Notes under the pieces: generated by a model | Seen by the model: only the letters and a program-made list of their open reading frames with translations | Databases searched by the model: none | Told to the model about the DNA's origin: nothing | Assembly (NCBI RefSeq): GCF_001592945.1 | Contig: NZ_LRPB01000046.1 | Coordinates: 89,556-153,555 of the forward strand | From: Roseivirga seohaensis | GTDB lineage: Bacteria; Bacteroidota; Bacteroidia; Cytophagales; Cyclobacteriaceae | DNA: 64,000 bases | Direction of reading: 5' to 3' | Made by a program: the position numbers and the translations under genes | Shown: positions 44,758-54,129 of the stretch, piece after piece | Layout of the letters: the number at the start of each line of letters is the position of its first letter | Numbering within the stretch: the first letter of the stretch is position 1

Positions 44758-44775
44758 ACAACCATTATTCAATAA

Positions 44776-44815
44776 AAAAGGGAAGGCTTTACCATGTGGC
44801 AAAGCCTTCCCTTTT
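44776..44815. terminator. Bidirectional intrinsic terminator
   Basis: A perfect 15-bp stem (AAAAGGGAAGGCTTT 44776-44790 and AAAGCCTTCCCTTTT 44801-44815), ten-base loop, A and T runs on both sides. Serves the haem-binding gene and the E1 gene. Confidence 0.95.
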
Positions 44816-44849
44816 ACTTTAAAGCCATTTTACGGCTTATACATCCTTA

Positions 44850-47255
44850 TTAATATAATTCTGGAAATTTAACTGGATCTACCTCATTCATTAAAGCATA
44901 AGCAGTATCGAAAACAGTTTCAACGCTTGGTTTAGAGAAATAATCTCCATCAGAAGCATATGCTGGCCTGTGCTCTTTTGCTGCAATGGTTACTGGCTGA
45001 GAATCTAAATGGAAGTAAGCACCTTGCTCCTCTACTACTTTCTGCATCATGTAAGCCGAAGCACCTCCAGGCACATCTTCATCAGCAAAAATCACCCTAT
45101 TAGTTTTCTTAATTGAATCCACTATTGAATGATGAACATCAAAAGGAAGTAAAGTCTGAACATCGATCACCTCTACTGAAATTCCAATCTCCTCTAGTTC
45201 TTCGGCAGCCTGCATTACAATTCTACACATTGAACCGTATGTAACAATAGTCATATCGGTACCCTCCTTCAATACTTCAGGTATACCCAAAGGCAAAGTG
45301 AACTCACCAATATTATTTGGAATTCGTTCTTTCAGGCGGTAACCATTCAAACATTCAATAATCAATGCTGGTTCATCCGCTTTCAGCATGGTATTATAGA
45401 ACCCAGCTGCTTGCGTCATATTTCGAGGCACTAACACATGAATTCCGCGTAAGCTGCTCAAAATCATCCCCATTGGCGACCCTGAATGCCAAACACCTTC
45501 AAGCCTATGCCCTCTTGTTCTAATAATCAATGGTGCCTTCTGGCCACCAGCAGTTCTGTATTGAAGAGAGGCTAGGTCATCAGAAAGAATCTGAATAGCA
45601 TAGAGTAAGTAATCCAAATACTGAATTTCGGTAATTGGCCTTAAGCCCCTAAGTGCCGCGCCAATTCCTTGTCCAATAATGGTAGCTTCGCGAATACCAG
45701 TATCGGTAACTCTTAACTGTCCGTATTTATCTTGCAAGCCAGCAAAGGCCTGATTTACATCTCCGATTTTCCCTACATCTTCACCAATGGCAAAAACCCT
45801 AGGGTCGCGGGCTAAAGCGGCATCAAAACATGCTTGAAGCACTTCTCGACCATCTACCAATGGAGATTCATCTGAAAACTCTGCTTTAATTTCATCCACT
45901 TTTAAAGCTGACTTTGCAGACTCGCTTAAAAGATGTGAACTGAATCTTTCTTCGTTTTTCGCTAAGGTATTTTTAAGCCAAGCCGCTAACTCAGTTCTTG
46001 CTTCCGTATTTTCTGAACGAGTCAGCCTAAGCACTCTTTTAACCGCTTTGATCGAATCCAATCGAATTGGATTCATCGTTTTCTTTAGGTCAGATGCCGC
46101 TTGGTGTATTTCTCCGATGAAATTACTGTCTTCAGCACATTTCTCGATCGCTGCAATCGCTTCGTTTTGCTCGGCTTTTATGTCTTGCATAAAGGCATTC
46201 CATGCAGCAGTTTTTGCCGACTTCGCGCCTTCTTTGGCTTCTTTTTCTATTATATCTAAGTCTGCTTCTTGCGCCAATTCATTTTCTAGAATCCATTCCC
46301 TCATTTTTTTGAGGCAATCAAAATCAGCTTCCCACTGAAGCCTTTCCTTTGATTTATATCTTTCATGAGAACCAGAAGTAGAATGACCTTGAGGCTGTGT
46401 CATTTCAACCACATGAATAAAGGTAGGCACATGTTCTTCTCGCGCTATTTTGGCGGCCTTTTCAAAAGTTTCGACCAATGCCATATAATCCCAGCCTTTC
46501 ACCACAAACACCTCAAAACCAGGTTTGTCTTTTGTGCGCTGTATTCCAGCTAAAAACTCAGATATACTTCCTTTTGTAGTGTGGTATTCTTTAGGTACTG
46601 AAATACCATATTCATCATCCCAAACAGACATCACCATTGGTACTTGCAGCACCCCAGCAGCGTTAATCGACTCAAAAAACGGACCTTCAGAGGTTGATGC
46701 GTTACCAATTGTTCCAAAGGCTACTTCATTTCCTGTTATCGAGAAATCAGAGAATTGATGTAAATCTTTATTTTGGCGATAGAGCTTTGAAGCATAAGCC
46801 AAACCCAAAAGTCTTGGCATTTGACCAGCAGTTGGAGAGATATCTGCACTGGAGTTTTTCATTTCCGTTTGCTTCTTCCATTCTCCATTTTCATCTAAAA
46901 GTCGAGTACCGAAGTGGCCGTTCATGGATCTTCCTCCACTCGCAGGTTCTGCTTCAACATCGGTATGAGCATACAACTGAGCGAAGTATTCCTGAACACT
47001 AAGCTGACCAATAGCAAACATAAAGGTTTGATCGCGGTAGTATCCTGAACGGAAATCTCCTTTTTTGAAAGCCTTGGCCATGGCAATTTGAGCTACCTCT
47101 TTACCATCACCAAAAATGCCAAATTTAGCTTTCCCCATGAAAACTTCCTTTCGCCCCATCAAACTCGCTTCTCTGCTTTCGCATGCCAAACGGTAATCGT
47201 TCAATATCTCTTCTACCCCTATGCTCAGTTTTTTATCTGTTTTAGTCGCTCCCAA
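44850..47255 (-). CDS. Fused alpha/beta E1 component of a 2-oxoacid dehydrogenase complex
   Basis: About 801 residues. The N-terminal half is an E1 alpha subunit and the C-terminal half (from about 455) an E1 beta subunit, in one chain, as in the Bacteroidota branched-chain/pyruvate-type enzymes. It uses thiamine diphosphate to decarboxylate a 2-oxo acid. The TPP motif is altered: GNASTSEG replaces GDG and the end of the motif is DD, not NN (near residues 184 and 213-214). The start is a TTG at 47255: the next TTG upstream (47312) lies inside the promoter box. No E2/E3 genes are adjacent. Confidence 0.88.
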   Translation of the reverse strand: MGATKTDKKLSIGVEEILNDYRLACESREASLMGRKEVFMGKAKFGIFGDGKEVAQIAMAKAFKKGDFRSGYYRDQTFMFAIGQLSVQEYFAQLYAHTDVEAEPASGGRSMNGHFGTRLLDENGEWKKQTEMKNSSADISPTAGQMPRLLGLAYASKLYRQNKDLHQFSDFSITGNEVAFGTIGNASTSEGPFFESINAAGVLQVPMVMSVWDDEYGISVPKEYHTTKGSISEFLAGIQRTKDKPGFEVFVVKGWDYMALVETFEKAAKIAREEHVPTFIHVVEMTQPQGHSTSGSHERYKSKERLQWEADFDCLKKMREWILENELAQEADLDIIEKEAKEGAKSAKTAAWNAFMQDIKAEQNEAIAAIEKCAEDSNFIGEIHQAASDLKKTMNPIRLDSIKAVKRVLRLTRSENTEARTELAAWLKNTLAKNEERFSSHLLSESAKSALKVDEIKAEFSDESPLVDGREVLQACFDAALARDPRVFAIGEDVGKIGDVNQAFAGLQDKYGQLRVTDTGIREATIIGQGIGAALRGLRPITEIQYLDYLLYAIQILSDDLASLQYRTAGGQKAPLIIRTRGHRLEGVWHSGSPMGMILSSLRGIHVLVPRNMTQAAGFYNTMLKADEPALIIECLNGYRLKERIPNNIGEFTLPLGIPEVLKEGTDMTIVTYGSMCRIVMQAAEELEEIGISVEVIDVQTLLPFDVHHSIVDSIKKTNRVIFADEDVPGGASAYMMQKVVEEQGAYFHLDSQPVTIAAKEHRPAYASDGDYFSKPSVETVFDTAYALMNEVDPVKFPELY

Positions 47256-47301
47256 GATCTTATATGTTAAATTTTTAAAGCACGTTTTACCCGAATGTGA
47301 A

Positions 47302-47332
47302 CAAAAATACAATTTTACAGATACGAATCAAA
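47302..47332 (-). promoter_or_regulatory. Promoter of the E1 gene
   Basis: On the minus strand TTTG (47329-47332), a 19-bp spacer, then TATTTTTG (47302-47309). This is a textbook Bacteroidota -33/-7 pair. Transcription would start near 47295, excluding a start codon at 47312. Confidence 0.75.
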
Positions 47333-47554
47333 TTTGGCGTAAGCTAAATTACAAACGGAAATACAGAATAAAATATATTAAAATCAACAATTTCAATATA
47401 TTATTTTGAATAAGTTGTTCGAACGAAATTTTATTCCTCATTAACCTTGAGATAAAATTTTTCATCAAAGTGACTATAAACCCCTAAATAAAAACCTTTT
47501 ATATCAGCGGACTCTTTTTCCTCTGACTTTGCCATCGTTTGATGTCTAGCTTAC

Positions 47555-47562
47555 TATATTTG
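47555..47562 (+). promoter_or_regulatory. Putative -7 element of ald
   Basis: TATATTTG matches TAnnTTTG, 26 bp before the ald ATG. TTTG motifs lie 13 and 23 bp upstream; the latter spacing is at the wide end of the known range. Confidence 0.55.
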
Positions 47563-47588
47563 CCGAGTAACATTAAAATTCAGATATC

Positions 47589-48704
47589 ATGATCATTGGT
47601 GTACCAATCGAAATTAAAAACAATGAAAACAGGGTTGCTTTAACCCCGGGTGGTGCCTTAGAACTTATTAAGCGTGGTCACACGGTTTATGTTCAGGATA
47701 ATGCGGGCTTCAATAGTGGTTTCCCAAATGAATTATACGAAAGTGTAGGGGCTAAAATATTGCCTACTATCGAAGCTGTATATGACATTGCGGAAATGAT
47801 CATGAAGGTGAAGGAACCGATTGAAAGCGAATATAAATTGATCAAAGAAGATCAGTTGTTATTCACTTATTTCCACTTTGCTTCTTATGAGCCATTGACT
47901 AAAGCGATGATTGAAAATCGTTCAGTTTGTTTGGCTTACGAAACGGTTGAAAAAGCTGATCGCTCTTTACCTCTTTTGATTCCTATGTCGGAAGTAGCTG
48001 GTAGAATGGCTACCCAACAAGGCGCTAAATACCTTGAAAAACCTATTAAAGGTAAAGGTGTATTGCTTGGCGGTGTACCAGGTGTTAGCCCGGGTAGAGT
48101 GCTTGTTTTAGGCGGTGGAGTTGTTGGTACTCAAGCTGCTAAAATGGCTGCTGGTCTTGGTGCTCAAGTAACCATTATGGACATCAACCTTGACCGCTTG
48201 CGCTATTTGAACGATGTAATGCCTGCAAACGTGGTAACTCGCTATTCTAGTGAAGTAAACATTCGTGAGTTAATTCCGATCATGGATTTGATTATTGGTG
48301 CGGTATTAATTCCTGGTGCAAAAGCGCCTAACTTGATTACAAGAGACATGTTGAAAGACATGCAAAAAGGAACTGTTCTTGTTGACGTTGCGGTAGACCA
48401 AGGTGGTTGTATTGAAACATGTAGACCAACAACTCATGAGAATCCTACTTTCATTATTGACGATATTGTTCACTACTGTGTAGCTAACATGCCTGGTGCA
48501 GTACCTTACACTTCTACTGTGGCACTTACTAACGCAACCCTACCTTACGCTATTGAATTGGCAAATAAAGGATGGAAAAAAGCATGTAATGAAAACAGAG
48601 AGCTAGAATTAGGCTTAAACGTAATCAAAGGAGACGTGGTATATAAAGCTGTTGCTGAAGCCTTTGACTTACCTTATGTTGATGTTAAAAAACATTTGAA
48701 CTAA
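47589..48704 (+). CDS. ald: Alanine dehydrogenase
   Basis: A 371-residue NAD-dependent enzyme interconverting L-alanine and pyruvate plus ammonia. The start MIIGVPIEIKNNENRVALTPGG is the family signature; the catalytic Lys is in IMKVKEP and the His in FTYFHFA. The Rossmann segment GRVLVLGGGVVGTQAAKMAAGLGA binds NAD (about 167-190), and PGAVPYTSTVALTNATLPY is also typical. Length agrees with Ald of 370-375 residues. It is monocistronic with its own promoter and terminator. Together with glnN it links ammonia and carbon metabolism here. Confidence 0.97.
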   Translation: MIIGVPIEIKNNENRVALTPGGALELIKRGHTVYVQDNAGFNSGFPNELYESVGAKILPTIEAVYDIAEMIMKVKEPIESEYKLIKEDQLLFTYFHFASYEPLTKAMIENRSVCLAYETVEKADRSLPLLIPMSEVAGRMATQQGAKYLEKPIKGKGVLLGGVPGVSPGRVLVLGGGVVGTQAAKMAAGLGAQVTIMDINLDRLRYLNDVMPANVVTRYSSEVNIRELIPIMDLIIGAVLIPGAKAPNLITRDMLKDMQKGTVLVDVAVDQGGCIETCRPTTHENPTFIIDDIVHYCVANMPGAVPYTSTVALTNATLPYAIELANKGWKKACNENRELELGLNVIKGDVVYKAVAEAFDLPYVDVKKHLN

Positions 48705-48728
48705 TAAAGATTTATTCTTTTATATAAC

Positions 48729-48759
48729 AAAAAATGGCCGCTTTCAGTGGCCATTTTTT
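48729..48759 (+). terminator. Intrinsic terminator of ald
   Basis: An 11-bp perfect stem (AAAAAATGGCC and GGCCATTTTTT) with a nine-base loop and T tail, 24 bp after the stop. Confidence 0.92.
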
Positions 48760-48833
48760 GTTTCTCCCATTCACCAAACTACAAGCCTTATTTACCACTA
48801 ATAAAGAATTAAGAGAAAAATAATTTCAAACCC

Positions 48834-48875
48834 TTGCAACAATGTTGCACTTGCACTATCGTTGCATATATTGCA
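48834..48875. promoter_or_regulatory. Cluster of five TTGCA motifs with a palindrome
   Basis: TTGCA occurs at 48834, 48845, 48851, 48862 and 48871. The first pair makes the 15-bp palindrome TGCAACA-A-TGTTGCA (48835-48849). It is 54-95 bp before the lipoprotein start, so an operator array is plausible. Not matched to a known regulator. Confidence 0.5.
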
Positions 48876-48928
48876 TTCGAATTAGAACTGATCTTTAAGT
48901 ATATTTAAAAATATAACGTTTAATAATT

Positions 48929-49504
48929 ATGAAACTCACACGTATCAAGCTTTATTCCTTAGCCGTATTTGCAGCTATTTTGACTACAACGGCCTGTGGT
49001 TCTGACGATCCTGAACCAGTAAATGAAGAAGAATTAATCACCACTTTGAGGGTAACTTTTACAGGAACAGGACCTAACGAGGGTGAGGTAGTAACAGCTA
49101 CTTTCAAAGACCTTGATGGCACAGGAGGAAATGATCCTGAAATTACCAACCCAGTAGAATTAGCCGCCAATGGCACTTACGATGTGAGTGTAGCTTTTCT
49201 AAATGAAGCAGAATCTCCTGCAGAAAACATTACTTTGGAAGTACAGGAAGAAGGTGATGAGCATCAAGTATTCTTTGTTGCCAACAATATCACCTTCACT
49301 TACCAATATGATGATCAGGACGTTAATTCGAAACCAATTGGTTTATCGGGTTCTGTTTTAGTTGGTGCAGCAGGTACAGGAACTTTACAAGTACTTCTTA
49401 TTCACGAACCCAATAAAGATGCTACTGGAGTTAGCGGTGGCGACCCAACTAATGCTGGCGGAGAAACCGACATTAGCGTTACTTTTAACGTAACTATCCA
49501 GTAA
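48929..49504 (+). CDS. Small beta-rich lipoprotein associated with haem/metal uptake
   Basis: A 191-residue lipoprotein; the signal peptide ends in the lipobox TTAC at about residue 23. The mature part begins with GSDDPEPVNEEELITTL and has many Thr/Val strands; it ends NAGGETDISVTFNVTIQ. Proteins of this kind in Bacteroidota are often labelled type 1 periplasmic binding fold superfamily and lie near TonB/HmuY genes, as here. The true fold and ligand are unproven. Its promoter region has the TTGCA cluster. Confidence 0.72.
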   Translation: MKLTRIKLYSLAVFAAILTTTACGSDDPEPVNEEELITTLRVTFTGTGPNEGEVVTATFKDLDGTGGNDPEITNPVELAANGTYDVSVAFLNEAESPAENITLEVQEEGDEHQVFFVANNITFTYQYDDQDVNSKPIGLSGSVLVGAAGTGTLQVLLIHEPNKDATGVSGGDPTNAGGETDISVTFNVTIQ

Positions 49505-49540
49505 AAGAATTAGTAATAGTTTTAGTTAGTTAGCAGTTAT

Positions 49541-49578
49541 ACACGTATCGATTTTTCAATCGGTACGTGTTTTTTTTA
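49541..49578 (+). terminator. Intrinsic terminator of the lipoprotein gene
   Basis: ACACGTATCGAT pairs with ATCGGTACGTGT (one G-T pair), seven-base loop, then eight T's. Confidence 0.92.
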
Positions 49579-49597
49579 TACCTGAATTAAAACAAAA

Positions 49598-49621
49598 AGA
49601 GCACCTCTTCTGAAGTGCTCT
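49598..49621 (-). terminator. Intrinsic terminator of the haem-uptake operon
   Basis: AGAGCACCTC and GAAGTGCTCT (one G-T pair) with a four-base loop; T run on the minus strand. It ends the DUF6607 gene, 61 bp after its stop. Confidence 0.85.
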
Positions 49622-49682
49622 AAATGGCAAAAGCTCTTGTGTAAAATTCCCTTGACGGCCTTTCACCCAACTTTTACACAAC

Positions 49683-50594
49683 CTAATCCATATAAGATTT
49701 AATGATTTCTGATACTTTAGCCTGTACCTCTGTGCTATTGTATTTCTCGACAGTAGCCATTTCATCACCTAAAGCAAAAAGTACTTCGTAAAGCATTTTA
49801 TCATCAAGACTTTGCGCATAACTAAAATCAGGGTTAGCAGCATAAACTTCAGCCCAAACATATCTCACATCAGCCCAGTACTGCTCATTTTTCTTCCACC
49901 ACTCTTGTGCTGCAGCACATTTACTATCTTCCACTTTCGTGTATACATTCATTCCCTTCTCTTCAGCTAAAAGCTCATCTCCTTTTTCGGTACGATTAAC
50001 CTTTCCATTATCTTGTTCATGAATCCACCCAAAATCTGTAAGCTCATGCCTATTGGTACGAAGCATAACGTTATAATCACTTCGCTTTGAATATTCTCTT
50101 CTTGGCAAAGGTGAGTCTGAAGCACCTTCCCAATAATGTTTCCCATCTACATGCACCCAAGAAGCGGAACTCTCATAGCGGGGGCTGTCGTCTACATGGT
50201 AAACCTTTTGCGACCACTGCCCTTTCACTGCTGATTTTGGCAAAGTATGAAGCTTCCAACCATTGTCTTTAACATAGCTGTAAAGCCCTGTGTTTTCATA
50301 AAGCCAATCCTGTCTCCAGTGCTTAACAATTTGACCACCACCAACAATCAATAAATGTTGCATAGAGATTTCATTCTTATCATCTTTTATTAGTTGCACC
50401 CACTCAAACCCTTTGGTTCTATAGTTGTCATGAAACTGATAATCTCTCTGATAATCAAAAGTTTCCGCAAAGTTAAAAGTGATTTCATAACAGCCACACA
50501 TCTCTTTAATGGCTTGTTGATCTTGCTTCTTTTTACTCTGTGCCAATGCAATAGTGGACATCATCAGCATTAGGCAAATCAGTATATTCTTCAT
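49683..50594 (-). CDS. DUF6607-family secreted protein
   Basis: A 303-residue protein with a signal peptide (ending TIALAQS). It opens with IKEMCGCYEITFNFAETF and contains many aromatic residues (HWRQDWLYENTGLY, GQWSQKVYHVDD), as expected for DUF6607 of Bacteroidota. The function is not known. It is the third gene after the TonB receptor and HmuY on the same strand (72 bp after HmuY), and the family commonly neighbours these, so a role in haem or iron uptake is inferred. Confidence 0.78.
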   Translation of the reverse strand: MKNILICLMLMMSTIALAQSKKKQDQQAIKEMCGCYEITFNFAETFDYQRDYQFHDNYRTKGFEWVQLIKDDKNEISMQHLLIVGGGQIVKHWRQDWLYENTGLYSYVKDNGWKLHTLPKSAVKGQWSQKVYHVDDSPRYESSASWVHVDGKHYWEGASDSPLPRREYSKRSDYNVMLRTNRHELTDFGWIHEQDNGKVNRTEKGDELLAEEKGMNVYTKVEDSKCAAAQEWWKKNEQYWADVRYVWAEVYAANPDFSYAQSLDDKMLYEVLFALGDEMATVEKYNSTEVQAKVSEIIKSYMD

Positions 50595-50666
50595 TTTACT
50601 TATTATTTGAATGTGTATTAATACTTAGTTAAACTTGAATGATTTGAGTTTTTGACCTTGTTGTTC

Positions 50667-51758
50667 TTATTGAACCAATAAATCATACTGAATTTGAGGG
50701 TAGCCTCTTTCACCAGAAATTGGGTCTAACATTCTGGTGAATTTCAGTTTGTAATAGTTGTTATCACTATCTTTCACCACATAGAATATATCTGGATTCA
50801 CTCCGGTTTCTTGATCAGAGCCAGGCTGGGCAACAATCCTCCAATCGCTTCCAATTGTAGCTAAATCTGAAGAGTAGCTTAAGTCAGTGGAGTTGGTAAA
50901 TGTGAAATCTTCATAAGCATAATCCGATACAGCTACTTCAGCTATTTCCACATTTGCTCTGTTTTGAATCACAAAATCTTTGTAAGCATAAGGTATTTTG
51001 GAAGTGGCGTCAATAGGTAAAAGGTTAGTGAAAATTGTGAAGCAAATGTCCCATTTAGTTTTCTCTGGTTCTACATTCACCAAACCTTGATTAAAGTTGA
51101 CGTAATTGAAATTGTAGTTACTGTCTTTATTAATCTGTATTTCACTGAAAGTTGCTGAATTGATTTCTGCATATTGCATTTTATACCCACTACCCTCTCT
51201 AAAGAATCGAGCTTTCATCCATCCTCGGCCTGATCCATCAGCATTTTTACCTCGATTGATAATGTAAACTTTGTTTTGCTCAGCTATAGTAGATACTTCA
51301 GCAATGGCAGTTCCTTCTAAAGATCCATCTGGCTGATCCATCCAAGTTTGGGCTAGAGGTAACCATTCCGCTGGCGCTCCAAACAATGAACCGAAGATGG
51401 CATCAATATCCATTTGAGCCCCCATTCCTACGGTATCTTCAGCAGTAACTTCGGTCAAATCAGTTTTGTCAATTGCCTGAGCAAGCATACTTGCAGGATT
51501 GTTCAAAATCACTCTAAACTCGCTACCCGCATAGAAACCTAAATCCCAAGAAGCACGATTAACTACTGTTTGAGTTTTAGAAGAAAAATCGATAAAAACT
51601 TGGTTAGGTTGATCAGCCCCTCCCACTTCTGCATCTATAATTGCGCTTGAAACTGCTGGGTCAACTTTAGGTTGATCATCTTCAGAATCGCAAGCATTTA
51701 AGAAGCCAATTGCTACTAAAGCAAGAATTAGCTTCAAGGTGTATTTACTGTTCGTCAT
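50667..51758 (-). CDS. hmuY: HmuY-family haem-binding lipoprotein
   Basis: A 363-residue lipoprotein with lipobox NAC (Cys23). Its HmuY-like features are the ASWDLGFYAGSEFRVILN motif and the later EKTKWDICFTIFTN, tandem W-D-x-x-F repeats typical of the family. The Porphyromonas HmuY captures haem and hands it to the HmuR receptor at the cell surface. Its start overlaps the receptor's stop by 4 bp (51755-51758), so translation is coupled. The haem ligands are not assigned here. Confidence 0.85.
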   Translation of the reverse strand: MTNSKYTLKLILALVAIGFLNACDSEDDQPKVDPAVSSAIIDAEVGGADQPNQVFIDFSSKTQTVVNRASWDLGFYAGSEFRVILNNPASMLAQAIDKTDLTEVTAEDTVGMGAQMDIDAIFGSLFGAPAEWLPLAQTWMDQPDGSLEGTAIAEVSTIAEQNKVYIINRGKNADGSGRGWMKARFFREGSGYKMQYAEINSATFSEIQINKDSNYNFNYVNFNQGLVNVEPEKTKWDICFTIFTNLLPIDATSKIPYAYKDFVIQNRANVEIAEVAVSDYAYEDFTFTNSTDLSYSSDLATIGSDWRIVAQPGSDQETGVNPDIFYVVKDSDNNYYKLKFTRMLDPISGERGYPQIQYDLLVQ

Positions 51759-54028
51759 TTTAATTTTAGGTTATAGTTTAATTTTATGAAATAGCTTCTT
51801 CCGTAGGATACAGGCACAGAAGCACCGCCAGAGTGTGTTCCGCCTGAAACTCCTGAGTTATTGATTCTTTGAATATCTAGTAAGTTTCTTGCCCCTAACA
51901 CCATATCAAAATGGGTGAAAAAGGTTTTGGATAAGGTTAAATCTAGCCAGTGGTAGCCCTCCACTTCACCAATGGTTACCTCTTGTTCGCCAGCAGTATT
52001 TTCCGAGAAAATGTAGTTTCTTAATGCCCCTGTGTATTTGTAGAAAACATTGATTTTTGTTCCAATCGCAGCCCAATCGTACTGAATATTTCCATTGAGC
52101 TCTGGTGTATAGAAAAACTTGTTTAAATCGTTTTGCTGATTTTCGTCTAAACGGTTATACCTACCAACATACGAAATCCCAAAACTCGTTTTGAGCTTCC
52201 CCCACTCCATTTTCTGGTTTACACCAAGCCCTAAGGTTTTGTATTTATCAATATTGACATAGGTGGTAGCCGTTGCATCAGAGGCTGATTGGGCGATTCC
52301 AATCTGGTCGTCAATCGTATTGTAGAAGAGGTTAATTGCAGCTTCTGATTTAGCATTTCTTACCTCGTAAGATTTAGTGAAATTAGAGCTTAAATGATGA
52401 GAAAACTCTGGCGTTAAATTTTCATTCCCAAAAATTCTATGGTTCGAGTCAACAAACTCAAAATAGAGTTCCCGAACAGAAGGCGCACGATAGCCTCTTC
52501 CGTAAGAAAGTCTTAAATCTGCATTCCCCTCAAACGATTTCTTGATTTGTACCGAAGGAATTAGCTGTGTTCCGAAAGCACTATTCGAAGCCAAGCGTAG
52601 GCCTGGACGAACAAGAATATTCTCAGCCATTTTCCACTCGAGCGAGCCATAAATAGCCAAATCGTTAATTTCTTGTTCGCCTTCTTGAATTCTTCCACCA
52701 CCTACTTTTTCAAAGCTTACATTATAACCTGTCTGTAGATCAATTTTATCGGAAAAAGATAAATATCCAGCACCTCCGAATTCCCATACATTATATGTAC
52801 TTACATCTTGGTCGCCATTAGCAGTGGTTAACTGTTCTTCACCTGTAACCAGGTTTTTCGAAACTTTTCTCTTTATTCTTTCAAAGTCAGAATAAGAGGC
52901 AAAAGCATTGTAGCGGCTCAAAAAAGGGAGTTTGCCTTCCGCTTGAATATGATGAATAGCACGCTGAGTTAAGTACTTTTCATCTATAGCGAAAGGCTGA
53001 TTTTCTCCCGAGGGTAAATAATTATTATTTGATTTACCGAGGTCATTGATCGTCTCGTCTAAATAATCTAATCTATAATAAATGGAGTGATTTTCAGGGC
53101 TAAATCGAAGTAGCGCATTGCCCTGATATTGCTCTTTAGGGTTCCATTCCCTTGGTCGGCCTGTTTGATTTCCTTGAAAACCCTTAAAGTCGTTATGCAA
53201 TACTCCTATTTGCCCAAACCATTGCTTAGCAATTTGTTGCCTTACATCTATGCTTTGAATGTGCCTTCCTTCATCTGCCCCAAACTCAGAGCCTACGGTT
53301 TCTTCTTGTATACCCACTGAAATTTCGGTGGTGTTTTGTGCGTCTTTATAAGAAATAAGATTGATTACCCCGGCCAAAGCATTCGCACCATAGTTCACCG
53401 CCATTGGGCCTTCCACAATCTCAATTCTTTCAATGTTATTTAGGTTGATTTGAGAAAGGTCGGCCGCATTTCCGTTTCCGTTTCGGTTAACCAAAGGAAC
53501 TCCGTCTAGAAGAATCTTTACATTCTGACCAGAAATTCCCTGCATGCTAATTCCGGAGCTTCCGATGGCCAAATCTTGAGATGCACGAATATTTAAAGTG
53601 TTGGAAAGCGCTTCAGATAAACTCACCGCTCCTCGTGCTTTTATTTCCTCTCGGTCAATCACCTTCACGGTGAATACCGATTGTTCAGCAGATTGAGGAT
53701 TAAACTGTCCTGTAACAATAAAGTCACCGAGCTGAACCTTTTTTGGCATAAGGTGAATCAAATAATCTTTAGAAGTTTTTAATGTATCTGAATAGGACTG
53801 ATAACCAACATGTTGGGTTTTTATGACGATAGGGAAGTCGATCAATTTCAGTTCAACCACACCAAGATTATTGGAAATAACTTGCCCACTGTAAGTGCCA
53901 TTTAAAGGCTGAAACATAAAGGCCACTCCTTCAATTAAATCGCCCGTAGTTTGGTCTCTTAATGTAATTTTCTGCCCAAAAACGGTAGAACAAATGAGTA
54001 TAAATATGAGAATATTAGCGCTGCGCAC
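51755..54028 (-). CDS. TonB-dependent outer-membrane receptor, likely haem or metal
   Basis: A 757-residue receptor. A signal peptide ends near STVFGQ; a carboxypeptidase-D-like N-terminal domain (about 20-100) is followed by the plug (about 115-220) with ISMQGISGQNVKILLDGVP and IERIEIVEGPMAVNYGANALAGVINLI. The barrel ends with a terminal aromatic strand (YFIKLNYNLKLK). The plug's DGVP and GxxAVxYG signatures are family-wide. Coupling to HmuY suggests haem as substrate, but ligand residues were not checked. A consensus promoter lies 31-62 bp upstream. Confidence 0.9.
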   Translation of the reverse strand: MRSANILIFILICSTVFGQKITLRDQTTGDLIEGVAFMFQPLNGTYSGQVISNNLGVVELKLIDFPIVIKTQHVGYQSYSDTLKTSKDYLIHLMPKKVQLGDFIVTGQFNPQSAEQSVFTVKVIDREEIKARGAVSLSEALSNTLNIRASQDLAIGSSGISMQGISGQNVKILLDGVPLVNRNGNGNAADLSQINLNNIERIEIVEGPMAVNYGANALAGVINLISYKDAQNTTEISVGIQEETVGSEFGADEGRHIQSIDVRQQIAKQWFGQIGVLHNDFKGFQGNQTGRPREWNPKEQYQGNALLRFSPENHSIYYRLDYLDETINDLGKSNNNYLPSGENQPFAIDEKYLTQRAIHHIQAEGKLPFLSRYNAFASYSDFERIKRKVSKNLVTGEEQLTTANGDQDVSTYNVWEFGGAGYLSFSDKIDLQTGYNVSFEKVGGGRIQEGEQEINDLAIYGSLEWKMAENILVRPGLRLASNSAFGTQLIPSVQIKKSFEGNADLRLSYGRGYRAPSVRELYFEFVDSNHRIFGNENLTPEFSHHLSSNFTKSYEVRNAKSEAAINLFYNTIDDQIGIAQSASDATATTYVNIDKYKTLGLGVNQKMEWGKLKTSFGISYVGRYNRLDENQQNDLNKFFYTPELNGNIQYDWAAIGTKINVFYKYTGALRNYIFSENTAGEQEVTIGEVEGYHWLDLTLSKTFFTHFDMVLGARNLLDIQRINNSGVSGGTHSGGASVPVSYGRSYFIKLNYNLKLK

Positions 54029-54058
54029 GAGTGTTATTTAGATTGATTCTTAATAACA

Positions 54059-54090
54059 CAAAGGTAGCTGGCTTTTAAGTTGGCTTACAA
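54059..54090 (-). promoter_or_regulatory. Promoter of the TonB/HmuY/DUF6607 operon
   Basis: On the minus strand TTG (54088-54090), a 21-bp spacer, then TACCTTTG (54059-54066), a good Bacteroidota consensus. The start codon at 54028 would leave a leader of about 25 bases. Confidence 0.7.
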
Positions 54091-54129
54091 TCGCTATTGC
54101 TAGGGAAAATAATCACTAGCATTAGTGAC

